64,000 nt of DNA from Chromobacterium rhizoryzae. GTDB lineage: Bacteria > Pseudomonadota > Gammaproteobacteria > Burkholderiales > Chromobacteriaceae. The notes beneath the pieces are model-generated. The model did not search any database and had not been told where the DNA came from. It saw nothing but the letters and a program-made list of their open reading frames with translations. The position numbers were made by a program, and so were the translations under genes. The stretch spans positions 62,001 to 126,000 of the forward strand of contig NZ_CP066126.1 in assembly GCF_020544465.1 (NCBI RefSeq), in the 5' to 3' direction. Below, piece by piece: positions 33,480 through 41,654 of the stretch (its first letter is position 1; each line of letters opens with the position of its first letter).

Positions 33480-35870
33480 ATGAGCGAACAGGAATACGGC
33501 GCGGATAGCATCAAAGTCCTCAAAGGATTGGATGCGGTACGCAAACGCCCCGGCATGTATATTGGCGACACCTCGGACGGCACCGGCTTGCACCACATGG
33601 TGTTTGAAGTGCTGGACAACGCCATTGACGAAGCGCTGGCCGGCCATGCCGACACCATCAAGGTCATCATCAACCCCGACAACTCCATCACCGTGGAAGA
33701 CAACGGCCGGGGCATCCCTACCGACATCCACCCGGAAGAAGGGCGATCGGCGGCGGAAGTGATCATGACCATCCTGCACGCCGGCGGCAAATTCGACAGC
33801 AACAGCTACAAGATCTCCGGCGGCCTGCACGGCGTGGGCGTCTCCGTTGTGAATGCGCTGTCCGACTGGCTGCGTCTGAAAATCTGGCGCGACGGCAAAG
33901 TCCATGAAATGGAATTCCGCCGCGGCGACGCCGTGGCCCCGCTCACCGTCACCGGCCACACCAATCACCGCGGCACGGAAGTGACCTTCCGCGCCAGCGA
34001 AGAAACCTTCGGCCTGGTGGAGTTTCACTTCGACATCCTGGCCAAGCGCATCCGCGAGCTGTCCTTCCTGAACCAGGGCGTGGGCATCAACCTGATAGAC
34101 AAGCGCAGCGGCAAGGAAGAAAGCTTCGCCTTCTCCGGCGGCGTGGCGGGCTTCGTGGAATACATGAACCGCAACAAGAACGTGCTGCACCCCAAGGTGT
34201 TTTACGGCCTGGGCGAAAAAGACGGTATGACGGTAGAAGTGGCGATGCAGTGGAACGACTCCTACCAGGAAAGCGTCCAGTGCTTCACCAACAACATCCC
34301 CCAGCGCGACGGCGGCACCCATATGACCGCGCTGCGTCAGGTGATGACCCGCACGCTGAACCAGTACATTGAAGAGAGCGAAGTGGCCAAAAAGGCCAAG
34401 GTGGACACCACCGGCGACGACATGCGCGAAGGCCTGACCTGCGTGCTGTCCGTCAAACTGCCGGACCCCAAGTTCTCCAGCCAGACCAAGGACAAACTGG
34501 TCTCCAGCGAAATTGGCCCGGTGGTCAATGAAGTGATCAGCGAAGCGCTGAAAACCTATCTGCTGGAACACCCCAACGACGCCAAGATCATCTGCGGCAA
34601 GATCGTGGAAGCCGCCCGCGCCCGTGAAGCCGCGCGCAAGGCCCGCGAAATCACCCGCCGCAAAGGCATCATGGACGGCCTGGGCCTGCCCGGCAAACTG
34701 GCGGACTGCCAGGAAAAAGACCCCACTCAGTGCGAACTGTACCTGGTGGAGGGTGACTCCGCCGGCGGCTCCGCCAAACAAGGCCGCGACCGCAAATTCC
34801 AGGCCATCCTGCCGCTGAAGGGCAAGATCCTGAACGTGGAACGCGCCCGCTTCGACAAAATGCTGCAAAGCCAGGAAGTGGCCACCCTGATCACCGCCAT
34901 GGGCTGCGGCATTGGCAAGGACGAATACAACCCGGACAAGCTGCGCTACCACCGCATCATCATCATGACCGATGCCGACGTGGACGGCGCGCACATCCGC
35001 ACCCTGCTGCTCACCTTCTTCTACCGCCAAATGAGCGAACTGGTGGAGCGCGGCCACATCTACATCGCCCAGCCGCCGCTGTACAAGGCCAAAGTGGGTA
35101 AGCAAGAGCGCTACCTCAAGGACGACTCCGAGCTTAATCAGTTCCTGCTGCAACTGGCGCTGGAAAAGGCCGAACTGATCCCGGCGGAAGGCGCCGCCGC
35201 GCTGTCCGGCGACACCCTGGGCGAGATTGCCCGTCAGTTCCTGCTGACCCGCTCCGTGATTGATCGCGAAAGCCGCGTAATCGACCCGCTGGTGCTGGAA
35301 GCCATGCTCAAGACCGGCCCGCTGTCCCTCAGCAGCCAGCAAGAAGCGGACGCCGCGCTGGCCAAACTGAGCGCGCTGCTGCCGGCGGAAGCCATCGAAC
35401 TGGAACTGCTGCGCGATGAAAAGAACGACGGCCACCTGATCAAAATCATCCGCAAACTGCACGGCAACGTGATGGTGACGGTGATGGACCAGGACTTCCT
35501 GGAATCCGGCGACTACGCGGAAATGAAGAAAACCGGCGACATGCTCAGCGGCCTGCTGCGCGAAGGCGCCCACGTCAAACGCGGCGAAACCGTGAAACCG
35601 GTGGCGGAGTTTGGCGAAGCGCTGGACTGGCTGCTGGCGGAAGTGAAGAAGGGCATGAACATCCAGCGCTATAAAGGCCTGGGCGAGATGAACCCGGAAC
35701 AGCTGTGGGAAACCACGATGGACCCCACCGTGCGCCGCCTGCTGAAGGTGCGCATTGAAGACGTGATGAGTGCGGACGACGTGTTCACCACCCTGATGGG
35801 CGACGAAGTGGAACCGCGCCGGAACTTCATCGAGGGCAATGCCTTGATTGCGCGGAATATTGATGTGTGA
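33480..35870 (+). CDS. gyrB: DNA gyrase subunit B
   Basis: This 796-residue ATPase subunit of gyrase introduces negative supercoils with GyrA. It has an N-terminal GHKL ATPase (KRPGMYIGDT, GLHGVGVSVVNAL), a transducer domain, and TOPRIM with YLVEGDSAGGSAKQGRDR and DADVDGAHIRTLLL. The C-terminus QRYKGLGEMNPEQLWETTMDP is typical. It follows dnaN by 149 bases. recF is absent between them, as in other Neisseriales. It is the last core gene before the accessory region. Confidence 0.98.
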   Translation: MSEQEYGADSIKVLKGLDAVRKRPGMYIGDTSDGTGLHHMVFEVLDNAIDEALAGHADTIKVIINPDNSITVEDNGRGIPTDIHPEEGRSAAEVIMTILHAGGKFDSNSYKISGGLHGVGVSVVNALSDWLRLKIWRDGKVHEMEFRRGDAVAPLTVTGHTNHRGTEVTFRASEETFGLVEFHFDILAKRIRELSFLNQGVGINLIDKRSGKEESFAFSGGVAGFVEYMNRNKNVLHPKVFYGLGEKDGMTVEVAMQWNDSYQESVQCFTNNIPQRDGGTHMTALRQVMTRTLNQYIEESEVAKKAKVDTTGDDMREGLTCVLSVKLPDPKFSSQTKDKLVSSEIGPVVNEVISEALKTYLLEHPNDAKIICGKIVEAARAREAARKAREITRRKGIMDGLGLPGKLADCQEKDPTQCELYLVEGDSAGGSAKQGRDRKFQAILPLKGKILNVERARFDKMLQSQEVATLITAMGCGIGKDEYNPDKLRYHRIIIMTDADVDGAHIRTLLLTFFYRQMSELVERGHIYIAQPPLYKAKVGKQERYLKDDSELNQFLLQLALEKAELIPAEGAAALSGDTLGEIARQFLLTRSVIDRESRVIDPLVLEAMLKTGPLSLSSQQEADAALAKLSALLPAEAIELELLRDEKNDGHLIKIIRKLHGNVMVTVMDQDFLESGDYAEMKKTGDMLSGLLREGAHVKRGETVKPVAEFGEALDWLLAEVKKGMNIQRYKGLGEMNPEQLWETTMDPTVRRLLKVRIEDVMSADDVFTTLMGDEVEPRRNFIEGNALIARNIDV

Positions 35871-35891
35871 GGGTGTAGGATCCCACGAGTA

Positions 35892-35921
35892 TCTAGATTT
35901 TTCCCACTTTTCTAGATTTTT
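35892..35921. repeat. Short direct repeat at the gyrB/island junction
   Basis: TCTAGATTTTT occurs at 35892-35902 and again at 35911-35921, enclosed by ATCCCA/TGGGAT (35880-35885 and 35921-35926). CCCACTTTTCT also recurs ~135 bases further on. It lies exactly where core sequence gives way to accessory genes. Confidence 0.5.
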
Positions 35922-35954
35922 GGGATTTCACACGCAGCCTAGGCGGTGAGAAGG

Positions 35955-35983
35955 ATGGCCTCCAAGATTGGAGGCCATTTTTC
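35955..35983 (+). terminator. Rho-independent terminator after gyrB
   Basis: An 11-bp perfect stem ATGGCCTCCAA (35955-35965) with its complement (35968-35978) is followed by TTTTTC. It marks the end of the dnaA-dnaN-gyrB transcript. Confidence 0.9.
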
Positions 35984-36074
35984 TTTCCTTGATACTTATA
36001 AGGCTCCAGCCCCGAGGTCGCAAGCGTCATGCTTACCCACTTTTCTGACCACTTTGTCGCCTCTCCTGGACAGA

Positions 36075-36848
36075 CTAGGCAAATAGATCCGTTCCAGGCA
36101 CTGGTATAACGAGCTCCTCAGCCATTTTGCGTACCTCCGAGGCTAAAGAGAGCCACTCCATCGCAGATGTCGCGGCACACGCCTGATGGTATAGCTTGGC
36201 AATCGCCCCCTCCAAACAAACTGGACTAACCAACTTCAAGAAACCTTGCTGGTGCAACGCTGCTCGGAAAGCGACTTTGTAAGGTGCATCATCGGGTGCA
36301 ACAGCATCCAAACCGTAACGCACCACAGAGGTTACTTGCGATGAGCCGATACGGTTACTACTAGCTAGGTTACGTGCACTTGCTGCATAAATGTAATGCT
36401 CCAGCACATCATCCTCAATACTGCTTTCACTATGGCAAAGGAGCGCATAGTGCGCCTTCTTGTGCTCCCCACCCCGGCTGGTGATCAGGAGGTGCCCTGG
36501 AAGGGAGGCAATACGGCCATCGCTCTCGATGTAGTAGAGCCATAAGAAGGTTTGAGAAGGTGAGGCATCAATCTGTTTTGGAGGGCTCTTCATCGGCGTG
36601 AATAGCACGTCGACTCTGCCACTGGGGCTCATTTGCCGAGCCAAGTCAACACTTGTACCAAGGGAGTTACCGATGCCCCATGCAAACACTCCATTGCCCG
36701 CTAGGCGCTCCAGCTCTTTACGCCGAATGATGGCATCGAGTGTTTGCCCAGCTTCAGCCCCCATCTTTGTCCAGCAGAAGATATCAGGAACGGAATCTCC
36801 GGCACTATGGCTGGTTGTAGCAGGTGGCCTGGCATGGTTGTAAAACAT
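36075..36848 (-). CDS. Unknown island protein, homolog of 38905-39480 product
   Basis: This 257-residue protein has no domain I can name. Its N-terminal part (about 22-58: FCWTKMGAEAGQTLDAIIRRKELERLAGNGVFAWGIGNSLG) aligns with residues ~12-50 of the product of 38905-39480, sharing the pattern K-G-A-TL-II-RK-G-FWG-G-N. The shared domain suggests a common nucleotide- or substrate-binding fold. The C-terminal half (HLLITSRGGEHKKAHYALLCHSE..) is unique. ATG 36848 is needed to keep the conserved block. It is divergent from the HTH gene at 36890. A role in defence or modification is a guess from context. Confidence 0.6.
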   Translation of the reverse strand: MFYNHARPPATTSHSAGDSVPDIFCWTKMGAEAGQTLDAIIRRKELERLAGNGVFAWGIGNSLGTSVDLARQMSPSGRVDVLFTPMKSPPKQIDASPSQTFLWLYYIESDGRIASLPGHLLITSRGGEHKKAHYALLCHSESSIEDDVLEHYIYAASARNLASSNRIGSSQVTSVVRYGLDAVAPDDAPYKVAFRAALHQQGFLKLVSPVCLEGAIAKLYHQACAATSAMEWLSLASEVRKMAEELVIPVPGTDLFA

Positions 36849-36889
36849 TGAAGTCTCAAATGTGCAATTTTTTGTTATTATACAGTAAT

Positions 36890-37228
36890 ATGCACAAATC
36901 GCAAATCAAGTGGGAAGTTGCCAGAGCTAAATTAAATGCGGCGCTTGCTCAGTACACAGGCTCCCCTACTGCTCTATCGAGAGCTAGTGGAGTGAATTTC
37001 TATGCTGTGCGCCGGCTTCTGGGACAGGGAGTAAAAAGCCAGGGAACAAACGCCCTTCGTTTGTGTGCATTTTTTGGAATAGAAGTTGAAGAAAGTGCAC
37101 AGATTAGCGACCTGCATAAGCTTATAGACGAGGTGTGGGATGGCAGCCCCTCACATGCAGCGCTACTAGCAAAATTGATAGAGAGCACAAGGTCATATAT
37201 CGTAGAAGAGCGAAAGAGCCAAAGCTAG
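36890..37228 (+). CDS. Small HTH regulator of the ImmA/PIN module
   Basis: This 112-residue protein has a helix-turn-helix-like centre (GSPTALSRASGVNFYAVRRLLGQGVKSQGTNALRLCAFFGIEVEE) of the XRE/lambda-Cro type. ATG 36890 has almost no ribosome site and lies close to a TATTAT/TATACA box, so translation may be leaderless or weak. It precedes a metallopeptidase gene and a PIN nuclease gene. By analogy with HTH-COG2856-toxin modules it probably represses this operon. Composition is clearly lower in GC than the core genes. Confidence 0.65.
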   Translation: MHKSQIKWEVARAKLNAALAQYTGSPTALSRASGVNFYAVRRLLGQGVKSQGTNALRLCAFFGIEVEESAQISDLHKLIDEVWDGSPSHAALLAKLIESTRSYIVEERKSQS

Positions 37229-37257
37229 GACTAGCTCATCATACTTGTGGAGACATT

Positions 37258-38271
37258 TTGGCGAGTAAATCACAAGAGTTCAGACAGCGCCTTGCAAAGT
37301 CTACCGGGTTGACTGATTCCGCGATTAATGCCGCTTGGCCAGAATGGTGGAGCGACGCAGCAGATGCTTCGCCTTCGGCGCAAGCAGAGCTACGCTTTTC
37401 TTTGGCTAGAAATCTAGGCCTCGATCCGTTAACTGTGCTCGATGAACAGTCTCCTCAATTTATTTGGGACGACTCAGCGAAATATAAGAATTTCAGGGGT
37501 AATGACCAGCACGATAAACCTGCGATCACAGCTTTTGGCAAATCGGTTGCCAGAATGCTTGTCAAGTCAGTCAAACAGGTAGAAATTCTAGATGGCGTTA
37601 CAGCCTCAAAACTACGTCATCTAATTCTTAAAAATAACCCGCACGTGGGGTTGTTGGAACTACTAGCAACAATGTGGGGCATTGGTGTACCAGTGATTCA
37701 TCTGCGCGTGTATCCACTGGCGGCAAAAAAAATGAGCGCAATGGTAGCTCGCCTCAAGGATCGCTACGCCATTTTACTAGCCAAAGACTCACTGTACCCT
37801 GCTTCGATTGCGTTTTACTTGGCACATGAGATCGGCCATATTGCCTGTGGCCACGTTGAGACAGGGTCTGCACTCCTCGACATGGAAGAGGATGATAACT
37901 CACAGGAGAAGGACGATGAAGAGATTGAGGCGGATCGTTACGCTCTGGAGCTGCTCACTGGTAATCCTGATTTTGAGATAGCGAAACAAGGGCAAGGCCA
38001 CAATGCACGCGAGCTTGCCAATAAGGCATTGACCTTAGGCTCCCACAACCGTATTGAGCCTGGGACGCTTGCGCTATGCTACGGTTATGCCACTGGAGAA
38101 TGGGCAATTGTACAGAATGCGATGAAGCATATTTACACTGACCCCATACCCGCTTGGAAGGTCGTCAACCGCATAGCATCCCACCAGATGGATTGGCAAA
38201 ATCTAAGCGATGAGAGCGTGCATTTTGTGAAAGCCGTTATGGGGGGCGCGAATGGCTTGGGCATTGATTGA
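37258..38271 (+). CDS. ImmA/IrrE-family zinc metallopeptidase
   Basis: This 337-residue protein has the zinc peptidase motif HEIGHIACGH (about residue 192) and a following Glu (EIEADRYALELL). An N-terminal segment SKSQEFRQRLAKSTGLTDSAINAAWPEWW probably binds DNA or a partner. ImmA/IrrE peptidases (COG2856) cleave HTH repressors and act as regulators or antitoxins in conflict modules. I chose TTG 37258, with GTGGAG 5 bases upstream. ATG 37135 would overlap the HTH gene by 94 bases and add unconserved residues. It overlaps the PIN gene by 20 bases. Confidence 0.75.
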   Translation: MASKSQEFRQRLAKSTGLTDSAINAAWPEWWSDAADASPSAQAELRFSLARNLGLDPLTVLDEQSPQFIWDDSAKYKNFRGNDQHDKPAITAFGKSVARMLVKSVKQVEILDGVTASKLRHLILKNNPHVGLLELLATMWGIGVPVIHLRVYPLAAKKMSAMVARLKDRYAILLAKDSLYPASIAFYLAHEIGHIACGHVETGSALLDMEEDDNSQEKDDEEIEADRYALELLTGNPDFEIAKQGQGHNARELANKALTLGSHNRIEPGTLALCYGYATGEWAIVQNAMKHIYTDPIPAWKVVNRIASHQMDWQNLSDESVHFVKAVMGGANGLGID

Positions 38272-38908
38272 TACAGATGTTTTACTCAAAATTACGTCAT
38301 ACAAACTATTGAAACTTCTACTTGAAACTGAACCCTTCGGGAGTAAAGATTTTGGAATGATTGCTGCAGCACAATTCGTCGTGGCCAGCAAATTCAAGAA
38401 GAAACTGGAAGGTCATCAGTTAGAAGAAGTAAAAATACACTTCCTAGAAGCTATAACCTCTATTGCTGCTATTGAGCCCAATCCTGAAGAACTGGAGCTA
38501 GCCGCTCAACTTGAAAGTGCCGCTATTGCATTCGGCGTAGATTTGGACTTGGGTGAGAGTCAACTTTGCGCCTTGATGCTTGCCCGCGAAATCGAGTTGA
38601 TGATGACAGGTGACAAACGTGCCATCAAAGCGATAGCAGCCCTGCGGGAGCACGAAGCATGTGAACATATTCATGGAAAGGTTGCCTCCCTTGAGCAGTT
38701 GGTGTTATGGATGATTGAAAAGTCTGGCTTAGAGTCAGTACAACCTTCCATATGCGCCCTGCCAAAAACTATCGATATAAGCCTAACGATGGCTCTGGGC
38801 TGCTACTCTGGTGGTAGTCCGCTCGAGTCATGCCAAGATGGTCTCGTTAGCTACATCCACAGTAGCCAAGCAGATGCGCCAGGAGTCTTAGTTGCCTATC
38901 CAATCTAG
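38252..38908 (+). CDS. PIN-domain nuclease-like protein
   Basis: This 218-residue protein has a PIN-like fold. LIDTDVLLK at the N-terminus gives the first Asp, DLGESQLCALMLAR the central acidic residues (~100) and MMTGDKRAIKAIA the third Asp (~122). PIN proteins are metal-dependent ribonucleases, often the toxins of toxin-antitoxin modules. The pairing with an ImmA/IrrE peptidase is a recurrent arrangement (compare DUF4411 PIN proteins). The C-terminal ~90 residues are unassigned. Its stop overlaps the stop of the convergent gene by 4 bases. Confidence 0.7.
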   Translation: MAWALIDTDVLLKITSYKLLKLLLETEPFGSKDFGMIAAAQFVVASKFKKKLEGHQLEEVKIHFLEAITSIAAIEPNPEELELAAQLESAAIAFGVDLDLGESQLCALMLAREIELMMTGDKRAIKAIAALREHEACEHIHGKVASLEQLVLWMIEKSGLESVQPSICALPKTIDISLTMALGCYSGGSPLESCQDGLVSYIHSSQADAPGVLVAYPI

Positions 38909-39480
38909 TTTTTGAGGAAGACAGCGTAGGGTTCACACAGTTCGGCCACTAAATCGATCTGTACAGATTTTTCGTCGGGAGCTCGCGGAATATCGGCACC
39001 TTCGCATAACTCAAGGCATGCCTTGTCAACTCGACCTCTGATATATTGCACACCCAGCATTCCCTTGCTATTTCCGATGGCGACTGCGGACTTTGCCAAG
39101 GGGAGCTCCAGATTTGTACGCCGAAGATCCTTGATCGCCAACGCATATCTGGAACCCAGGACATTGATAGCGTTAGGTACCTTTTGCCATCTGACGCCAT
39201 CGGTCGAATAGAGTTCGGCCCGAACTGGGTCGGCAAAGTGCTTCGATAGTATCTCATTCATGCACAGAACTACCTTCTCTCCGCGTGCCGCATGGCCTTC
39301 AACAAAAGGCTGTACCATCGTAGTTGGATGACAAGTATTGCCTCCGTAGCCCCAAAAAGCAAAACCGGCATCTTTAATTTCCTTGGTCTTACGTTCAATT
39401 ATGTCCTCAAGAGTCTCTTGAGCATGAACACCTACTTTCATGAATAGAATTCCCCGATTGGGCTGGATGATATCGGCCAT
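38905..39480 (-). CDS. Unknown island protein coupled to the BpsA-like gene
   Basis: This 191-residue protein has no recognised family. Residues ~12-50 (LFMKVGVHAQETLEDIIERKTKEIKDAGFAFWGYGGNTCHP) match the N-terminal block of the 36075-36848 product. Later segments VVLCMNEILSKHFADPVRAELY and LGVQYIRGRVDKACLELC show no known motif. Its ATG shares the A of the upstream stop (TAATG), so it is co-translated with the BpsA-like enzyme. Two homologs flanking one HTH-ImmA-PIN trio suggest a common system, but function is unknown. Confidence 0.6.
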   Translation of the reverse strand: MADIIQPNRGILFMKVGVHAQETLEDIIERKTKEIKDAGFAFWGYGGNTCHPTTMVQPFVEGHAARGEKVVLCMNEILSKHFADPVRAELYSTDGVRWQKVPNAINVLGSRYALAIKDLRRTNLELPLAKSAVAIGNSKGMLGVQYIRGRVDKACLELCEGADIPRAPDEKSVQIDLVAELCEPYAVFLKN

Positions 39481-40322
39481 TACTTTCCTTCCTCAACGAA
39501 TGTTTCATAGCAATATTCATCATCGTGCGCCTTGCCATAATCAACGCGCTTTTTCTCGCGTACATACCTAATTTTGATCGGATGATCTCTACCATAGAAG
39601 TGCTCAAGGCGGGCCTGATCGGAAATCGGCTCCGAATTCTGAGGTGGAAGTATGCCCGGCAAAGATTTGATCATCAGATTGCACGAGCGTAGATCGGGGT
39701 TATCATCTAGGTGATATTGATGCACCTTGGAAGCCATGCGCTGAACGTAAAACCCAGCACTCAATACAAACTTCTGGACTGCGGCCAGAACCTGCTGTGG
39801 CCATTCAAGCTCATGATCGTCAGCGATCACAATCATGCCTTCCCCCTTGTTTCCAACTGCTTCCATCCCTCGCTGGGAAAAAACGTTGACACTGTCACCA
39901 CCGTTGCTAGCCCCCCATGGGGGATTAGTATAGAAACAGTCGAATTCTCCAATGTTTGGGAAGGCTTCCAGCACATTGTAGAGGGTTGAATCAAGCATCT
40001 CGATGCCCTCGCGGTCCGCAAAGCGTTTGATGGCACCACAGATACGTTCGTCGAAATCGAATACTTGAATCTTGGCAGGTCCGTAGTTCAGTATCTCACG
40101 GCTCATCAGGTAAGCAACGCTCACACTGATTGCATCCCCGTCCCCGATAAAAGCTAACCTCTTTCCGTCGGCCCACTTAGCGACCATCTCACTTTGGAGA
40201 ACCATATCCCCAGTTTTCATATAGATTTGGTCCATTTCCCTTAGTGGGCGGGGGCGGTTCTGAACCACATCCGAAATCGCATTAATTGCGGCCCGAAGAT
40301 CAATTTCCTTTCGCTCTGCCAT
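39480..40322 (-). CDS. BpsA-like (branched polyamine synthase family) transferase
   Basis: This 280-residue Rossmann-type transferase resembles N4-bis(aminopropyl)spermidine synthase, an archaeal and thermophile enzyme that moves aminopropyl groups from decarboxylated SAM. FIGDGDAISVSVAYLM (~65) stands where BpsA has its GDDD loop. VFDFDERICGAIKRFA binds the cofactor, and FYTNPPWGASNGG (~130) stands in place of the family's DPPY motif. This NPPW tetrapeptide also recalls N6-adenine and N4-cytosine methyltransferases, so a nucleic-acid or small-molecule target is open. ATG 40322 has GGGG upstream; the longer frame begins with TTG 40334. Confidence 0.65.
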   Translation of the reverse strand: MAERKEIDLRAAINAISDVVQNRPRPLREMDQIYMKTGDMVLQSEMVAKWADGKRLAFIGDGDAISVSVAYLMSREILNYGPAKIQVFDFDERICGAIKRFADREGIEMLDSTLYNVLEAFPNIGEFDCFYTNPPWGASNGGDSVNVFSQRGMEAVGNKGEGMIVIADDHELEWPQQVLAAVQKFVLSAGFYVQRMASKVHQYHLDDNPDLRSCNLMIKSLPGILPPQNSEPISDQARLEHFYGRDHPIKIRYVREKKRVDYGKAHDDEYCYETFVEEGK

Positions 40323-40334
40323 ACTTAACCCCAA

Positions 40335-40676
40335 TGAAATTGGTCAACTATATTTCAGTTAGAACTAATTGGTTTGGATAGAATAGCTTGCAACTCAACG
40401 TACAATAGATACTATAGCAATATGTCATGTGGTTTTGACAATCATTTGCTCCAACCCATGAGTACCATGTGAACCGACTCAGTAACATGAATTTGTCATT
40501 GGCTTTGAGCGGTTATAGAACGGCGCAAGAGGAAACTTACATGGATGAATAGAACAAGGTCACTATCAAGACGCCACTCGCTTTTCTGCTATCCCCCCCG
40601 AGACCATCGCCTTCCACCTTGTCATGCATAGTGATTATGAGTTACCATGACAATGGTATGGTACGGACCTTTGGCA
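40335..40676. other. Intergenic region between BpsA-like and TcmP genes
   Basis: This 342-base, AT-rich gap between divergent genes has no credible ORF. A TTGACA lies near 40435 on the plus strand but lacks a good -10. The promoters of both flanking genes must be here. Confidence 0.4.
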
Positions 40677-41609
40677 ATGAGCGATCTGCACTACCACGGC
40701 TTTGGCGGTAACTGGACGGTGATCAAGCTGGAAATGCTGCAGCGCTACCTGGAGGCGTTTAACACCGCCCTGCAGGACAAGCCACTGCCTCGCTCGCCAT
40801 TTAGGCGGGTGTTCATAGACGCCTTCGCCGGCACCGGCGAGTGCGCGATCAATCTTGATGGAAAAACCGTTCGGATCAGTGGCTCTGCCGAGCGAGCTCT
40901 CGAGGTCCAACCTGGCTTTGACGATTATTACTTCATCGATATCAAAGCCAAGCATGTCAAAGCACTCAACAAGCTGGCGCAGGCCTATCCTGGTAAACGA
41001 GTCGAGGTGTTGGCCGGGGACGGCAATGCTCGAGTCAGTGAGTTACTCCGGAAGATCAGTTGGAAGGATAGTCGCGCCGTCATGTTTCTGGATCCCTATG
41101 GAATGGCGGTGCGCTGGGAGACCTTGCAACAGATCGCGGCCACCAGTGCCATTGACCTCTGGTATCTATTCCCACTCAACGCCGTGTGTCGGCAGGCAGC
41201 GAATCAGTTCGACAAGGTCGATGCCAGCAAGTCAGAAGCACTGACACGCTTGTTCGGCACGACTGATTGGATGAAGGACTTTTACCGGGATACCGATCAA
41301 ACTGACTTATTCGCGGCAGAAGAGACTGCAACAAAACGGCAACGGGTGCTCAGCCAAGACGAGATTCTGGCGTACATGCAACGACAGTTACATACCATCT
41401 TTCCGGTTGTGCTGGACCCAATCAAGCTACCAGATCAAGGGTCTCCCATATTTGCCTTGTTTTTTGCATCAGCCAACTCCAGCCCGAGTGCCGTTAAGCT
41501 CACCAAACGTATTGCCGGCCATCTGTTGAACATGCAGTTGACCGGGAAGCTAAAAACAAAGTCACTGCGTACTGGGCCAGTGATTGCCTCGGAAGGTTTA
41601 TTTGGCTAG
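40677..41609 (+). CDS. tcmP: Three-Cys-motif partner protein TcmP (copy 1)
   Basis: This 310-residue protein belongs to the TcmP family, named for its co-occurrence with a three-Cys-motif protein (DUF5131). It starts with the typical FGGNWTVIKLEMLQRYLEAFNTAL and has a methyltransferase-like core VFIDAFAGTGEC, FIDIKAKHVKAL, VLAGDGNARVSELL, AVMFLDPYGMAVRWETLQ. The D-P-Y-G segment suggests a Rossmann methyltransferase fold. Start 40677 is preferred for family fit; ATG 40647 is in frame. It converges with copy 2, 45 bases apart. Biochemical activity is unknown. Confidence 0.75.
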   Translation: MSDLHYHGFGGNWTVIKLEMLQRYLEAFNTALQDKPLPRSPFRRVFIDAFAGTGECAINLDGKTVRISGSAERALEVQPGFDDYYFIDIKAKHVKALNKLAQAYPGKRVEVLAGDGNARVSELLRKISWKDSRAVMFLDPYGMAVRWETLQQIAATSAIDLWYLFPLNAVCRQAANQFDKVDASKSEALTRLFGTTDWMKDFYRDTDQTDLFAAEETATKRQRVLSQDEILAYMQRQLHTIFPVVLDPIKLPDQGSPIFALFFASANSSPSAVKLTKRIAGHLLNMQLTGKLKTKSLRTGPVIASEGLFG

Positions 41610-41654
41610 TTTCTGGCACAAATTTGGCTTTGTCATCTGTGCGAAGATTTGCCT

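Noticed and set aside
37135..37257. ATG 37135 as the start of the ImmA/IrrE gene
   Set aside because: It overlaps the HTH gene by 94 bases and adds unconserved residues; TTG 37258 has a proper ribosome site.
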